A stretch of 64,000 bases of DNA from contig NC_088339.1 of NCBI RefSeq assembly GCF_036884655.1, positions 25,935,501 through 25,999,500 of the forward strand, given 5' to 3'. Positions 60,718 to 64,000 of this stretch are shown piece after piece. Position numbers and translations under genes: made by a program. Origin of the DNA: Musa acuminata AAA Group (Eukaryota > Streptophyta > Magnoliopsida > Zingiberales > Musaceae). Positions within the stretch are counted from its first letter, which is position 1, and the number at the start of each line of letters is the position of its first letter. Under the pieces are notes generated by a model. That model worked only from the letters and a program-made list of their open reading frames with translations. It searched no databases and was not told the origin of the DNA.

Positions 60718-61521
60718 ATGGCTGCCACGATGGCCCTCTCCTCCCCATCCCTCGCCGGGAAGGCGGTGAAGCTCGCCCCTTCGGCCTCCGACGTCCTGGG
60801 GGAGGGCAGGGTGACCATGCGCAAGAGCACCGCGAAGGCCAGGCCCGCGGCGGCCTCCGGCAGCCCCTGGTACGGCCCCGACCGCGTCAAGTACCTGGGC
60901 CCCTTCTCCGGCGAGCCCCCGTCCTACCTCACCGGCGAGTTCCCCGGCGACTACGGGTGGGACACCGCCGGGCTGTCGGCCGACCCGGAGACCTTCGCCA
61001 AGAACCGGGAGCTGGAGGTGATCCACTGCAGGTGGGCCATGCTGGGCGCCCTGGGTTGCGTCTTCCCGGAGCTGCTGGCGCGCAACGGGGTCAAGTTCGG
61101 GGAGGCGGTGTGGTTCAAGGCGGGCTCCCAAATCTTCAGCGAGGGCGGGCTGGACTACCTGGGCAACCCCAGCTTGATCCACGCCCAGAGCATTCTGGCC
61201 ATCTGGGCCTGCCAGGTCATACTGATGGGCGCCGTCGAGGGGTACCGCATTGCCGGCGGGCCGCTGGGAGAGGTGACGGACCCGCTGTACCCCGGCGGCA
61301 GCTTCGACCCGCTCGGCCTTGCCGACGACCCGGAGGCGTTCGCGGAGCTGAAGGTGAAGGAGATCAAGAACGGGAGGCTGGCCATGTTCTCCATGTTCGG
61401 CTTCTTCGTGCAGGCCATCGTCACCGGGAAGGGTCCCTTGGAAAACCTGGCCGACCACCTGGCGGACCCCGTGAACAACAACGCATGGGCCTACGCCACC
61501 AACTTCGTCCCGGGCAAGTGA
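60718..61521 (+). CDS. LHCB1: Chlorophyll a/b-binding protein of LHCII, type I
   Basis: Major light-harvesting antenna protein of photosystem II in thylakoids. Intronless, 267 residues, as usual for Lhcb1. A plastid transit peptide of about 33-35 residues ends before [20 protein letters not shown]. The WYGPDR trimerisation motif and [25 protein letters not shown] follow. Helix B contains [16 protein letters not shown], helix [17 protein letters not shown], and helix [17 protein letters not shown], with the Glu/Arg and Asn/His chlorophyll ligands in place. The C-terminus is [15 protein letters not shown]. The mature N-terminus keeps Ser and Thr next to RK, a possible STN7 phosphorylation site. 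The N-terminal sequence and GSPWYGPDR argue for LHCB1 rather than LHCB2. Third codon positions are almost all G or C. Confidence 0.97.
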   Translation: MAATMALSSPSLAGKAVKLAPSASDVLGEGRVTMRKSTAKARPAAASGSPWYGPDRVKYLGPFSGEPPSYLTGEFPGDYGWDTAGLSADPETFAKNRELEVIHCRWAMLGALGCVFPELLARNGVKFGEAVWFKAGSQIFSEGGLDYLGNPSLIHAQSILAIWACQVILMGAVEGYRIAGGPLGEVTDPLYPGGSFDPLGLADDPEAFAELKVKEIKNGRLAMFSMFGFFVQAIVTGKGPLENLADHLADPVNNNAWAYATNFVPGK

Positions 61522-62606
61522 GCAACCATAGTGTCGGTTTGTCACCACCACCACCATCACCATCACCACCATCTCGTTAGGCTTCTCATGATTTGAGATG
61601 TCTTGTATCCCATGTACTAGTCTACTCTACTCAACAGTATGTTCTTTCGTTGGTCTCCATCGGTTCCACTGCTCATTAGCTGCAATCGCTAAGATCGAGG
61701 GTAAATTTGATGTGATTCACCGTCCGCCAGCCATCGTCCTCCCTATCAGCCACTCTCCGTGAAGTTGTGAATCAGCTCACAAACAGAACCTCTCTCTCTC
61801 TCTCTCTCTGTACGAAAACCTCTGTTTTGTCTACAGGAATCAATGGGCAGCCCACCTAATCTCGATATATATAATTCAACCGAGACAAATTGACCGGACG
61901 AACAGCACTCGTAAAAGATAAGAATAAACGGACGCGACAAGAAAAAAAGAGGGAGTCCCGCGCACTCAACATAGAACAGAGCAGAAGACGCTACCATAAT
62001 CAGCAGAGAAGTGCAGATCCACGAGCAGCAATACAAGAGCACAGCCACTGCTCATCTTGTGGCTTAGATCCCCTAGATGACCCGAGGCTGACAAAACATC
62101 GTCTTCTATGAGCAACATAATTGTTTGTTGATTCAGCATTTAAGTGTAATCTTCGATAGAAGGTACATAGATACTGGCTGTACATAACCATGACAGACGA
62201 GAATCTTCAATGAAACGTGCGTCTCGAAACCCACCCAAAGGAACGCCACAGTGGCCGTCGAGATCCATCATAGATAATGTAGATGAACTTTGGATGGCGG
62301 TCAGTAACGCCACGTCAGACCGGCGTTGACTTTTGATTGCACAGCTTACGTCACGGTGGCCGTCATATGAGTCCCGGTCACAGCTACACATGTATACGCT
62401 CGTACGGACGAAGACACGCTGTTGCACGCATTTGGTATCTGTTTCTGTAGTCAACAAACGTATACGTATGTATGTATACACGTATTGGATTCGGTCTCCG
62501 TCTCTCCGTGTCTATGCCACTCCATCCCCCAAAAAGATCAAATAAATCAGACCAATAAAAAGACGCCCTCCGAGAAGGAGATAAGGACGGAGAGAGTAGG
62601 TGGGAG
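61522..62606. other. LHCB1 3' region and SAT promoter
   Basis: A CACCAC/CATCAC trinucleotide tract at about 61543-61573 directly follows the LHCB1 stop codon, and a (CT)n run lies at 61791-61809. The distal part is upstream of the serine acetyltransferase gene. It has a CCACGTCA element at 62310-62317 and an ACCAATAAAA stretch at 62551-62560, where CCAAT and a TATA-like sequence overlap. No other gene seen. Confidence 0.5.
61791..61809. repeat. (CT)n microsatellite
   Basis: A 19-base uninterrupted CT run read directly. Confidence 0.9.
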
Positions 62607-63524
62607 ATGCCGACGGAGAAGACGAACCAGAACGGCCTCGCCGCCTCGGCCCCGGCGGCAGCTGCGCGGCACGCGATCCCGACGTACCCGCCGCCGGAGT
62701 CGGAGTCGGAGGAGTCGTGGGTGTGGGCGCAGATCAAGGCGGAGGCCCACCGGGACGCGGAGTCGGAGCCGGCGCTGGCGAGCTTCCTCTACGCCACGGT
62801 GCTCTCCCACAACTCCCTGGCCTTCTCCCTCGCCTTCCATCTCGCCAACAAACTCTGCTCCTCCACTCTCCTCTCCACCCTCCTCTACGACCTCTTCCTC
62901 CAGTCCTTTTCCTCCAAGCCCTCCCTCATCTCCGCCGTCGTCGCCGACCTCCTCGCTGTTCGCCACCGCGACCCCGCCTGCGTCTCCTTCTCCCACTGCC
63001 TCCTCAACTACAAGGGCTTCCTCGCCGTCCAGGCTCACCGCGTGTCCCACCTTCTCTGGGCCCAGCACCGCCGCCCCCTCGCCCTCGCCCTCCAGTCCCG
63101 CATCGCCGACGTTTTCGCCGTCGACATCCACCCCGCCGCCCGCATCGGCAAGGGCATCCTCCTCGACCACGCCACCGGCGTCGTCGTCGGCGAGACCGCC
63201 GTGATCGGCAACAACGTCTCCATCCTCCACCACGTCACCCTCGGCGGCACCGGCAAGGCCGTCGGCGACCGCCACCCGAAGATCGGCGACGGCGTCCTCA
63301 TCGGAGCCGGCGCTACCATCCTCGGCAACATCCGGATAGGGGAGGGGGCCAAGATCGGTGCCGGGTCCGTCGTCCTCATCGACGTGCCCCCGAGGACCAC
63401 GGTCGTCGGGAACCCTGCCCGGCTCGTAGGGGGGAAGGACAAGCCCGCGAGGCACGACGACGTGCCAAGCGAATCCATGGATCACACTTCCTTCATCCAG
63501 GAGTGGTCCGACTACATCATCTGA
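62607..63524 (+). CDS. Serine O-acetyltransferase
   Basis: Makes O-acetylserine from serine and acetyl-CoA, the committed step of cysteine synthesis. It assembles with O-acetylserine(thiol)lyase in the cysteine synthase complex. Intronless, 305 residues. The N-terminal helical SAT domain covers about 35-150. The left-handed beta-helix (hexapeptide repeats) follows, with the catalytic pair Asp173 (VDIHPA) and His188 (LDHATG) spaced exactly as in bacterial CysE. HVTLGGTGK, GDRHPKIGDGV and PPRTTVVGNPARLVG are also visible. The C-terminus ends in Ile (WSDYII), the residue that docks in the active site of the partner enzyme. No clear transit peptide precedes the domain, so a cytosolic SERAT1-type enzyme is likely. 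GC-rich codon use resembles LHCB1. Confidence 0.95.
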   Translation: MPTEKTNQNGLAASAPAAAARHAIPTYPPPESESEESWVWAQIKAEAHRDAESEPALASFLYATVLSHNSLAFSLAFHLANKLCSSTLLSTLLYDLFLQSFSSKPSLISAVVADLLAVRHRDPACVSFSHCLLNYKGFLAVQAHRVSHLLWAQHRRPLALALQSRIADVFAVDIHPAARIGKGILLDHATGVVVGETAVIGNNVSILHHVTLGGTGKAVGDRHPKIGDGVLIGAGATILGNIRIGEGAKIGAGSVVLIDVPPRTTVVGNPARLVGGKDKPARHDDVPSESMDHTSFIQEWSDYII

Positions 63525-64000
63525 CCTCCTTCTGCCTCGACTCCTATCGCATATACGGCTTTCTTCCATCCCCCATCTCTTGTTCGTTTCCGTACTGCTA
63601 CTGCTGTATGTTCGTATTACTTGTTTGGAGATGTATGCTGTGAGAATCCTCCAATTATCAGGTACTGCTATATTTCTATCTTTTGATGATCCTTCATCAA
63701 GAAACTGTGTGCTTTTTGGTTGGATGACATCCAGCGATCTTCATCTTCTTGGTTGTTGCTTATGGTGTTTTCTTGACTGATTTGGTCAAGTGTCTATAAT
63801 AATGCATTATGCTATGTTCATTCATTTCATCCTTATTAACGTACAGCAAGCTTTAGTTTAATGTTTTATAATGTTTCATCTTCTTGATGTAATTTCTAAC
63901 CTCTGCTCCATTCATTTCAACGTTGCTTTGTTCATGTCGCCAAAATTCTGTATGTTCTCTTTCGGCTCTTCTGCTATAACATATTAACATTATAAAGGAA
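63525..64000. other. 3' region of serine acetyltransferase
   Basis: Should include the SAT 3' UTR. It becomes AT-rich to the window edge. No other gene recognised. Confidence 0.4.

Noticed and set aside
60612..61580. 322- and 288-residue alternative frames over LHCB1
   Set aside because: Out-of-frame readings of a GC-rich single-exon gene whose true frame is unmistakable.
62422..63643. Arg/Pro-rich alternative frames of up to 347 residues over the serine acetyltransferase gene
   Set aside because: Compositional shadows. Only the 62607-63524 frame has the SAT domain and catalytic residues.
1..64000. CRISPR arrays, tRNA, rRNA, complete LTR retrotransposons and viral genes
   Set aside because: No spaced direct repeats, cloverleaf candidates, rRNA-like sequence, paired LTRs or polymerase motifs were seen by eye. 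A tRNAscan or repeat-library search could still reveal small or decayed ones.

Overview
This is plant nuclear DNA. The genes are rich in spliceosomal introns and the proteins are plant-specific (EMF1, Aux/IAA, LHCB1, SINAT, KOBITO1). Several genes have very GC-rich 5' ends or fully GC-rich single exons (Aux/IAA, CAF1, KOBITO1, LHCB1, serine acetyltransferase) set in AT-rich introns and intergenic DNA. That pattern is typical of commelinid monocots, and a Musa/Ensete-type genome is my best guess. The species call is inference.

Layout. 1-1650: no confident gene. 1740-8100 (+): EMF1-like Polycomb-associated protein. 8480-22560 (+): 17-exon malonyl-CoA synthetase (AAE13-like) with an apparent AT-AC U12-type intron, a GC-AG intron and a mutator-like MITE. 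25398-26772 (+): Aux/IAA repressor. 27670-28560 (+): dead leucine-rich-repeat extensin (LRX) gene. 29151-29564 (-): TMEM234-like membrane protein. 30491-35497 (-): CAF1-type CRM-domain splicing factor for chloroplast group II introns. 36302-42375 (-): KOBITO1-like glycosyltransferase-like protein. 42400-46600: gene-free, AT-rich, filled with dispersed repeats including a foldback MITE. 46646-48505 (+): nitrobindin-like haem protein. 49426-53176 (-): SINA-type E3 ubiquitin ligase. 54418-56250 (-): mitochondrial ATP synthase subunit g. 57109-60020 (+): protein of unknown function that shares a short head-to-head promoter with subunit g. 60718-61521 (+): LHCB1. 62607-63524 (+): cytosolic-type serine acetyltransferase.

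The genes do not form a pathway or operon. They are independent housekeeping, developmental and photosynthetic genes, as expected for gene-dense plant euchromatin. I rebuilt exon structures by checking splice dinucleotides and reading phase across every junction. All the models below stay in frame from start to stop. Transcript ends are not resolved.

I saw no sign of a new multi-gene system. The points most worth following up are the AT-AC intron of the AAE13-like gene, the repeat copies lying in sense orientation in two introns, the telomere-like motif upstream of EMF1, and the unknown gene at 57109-60020 with its frame-neutral candidate cassette exon.
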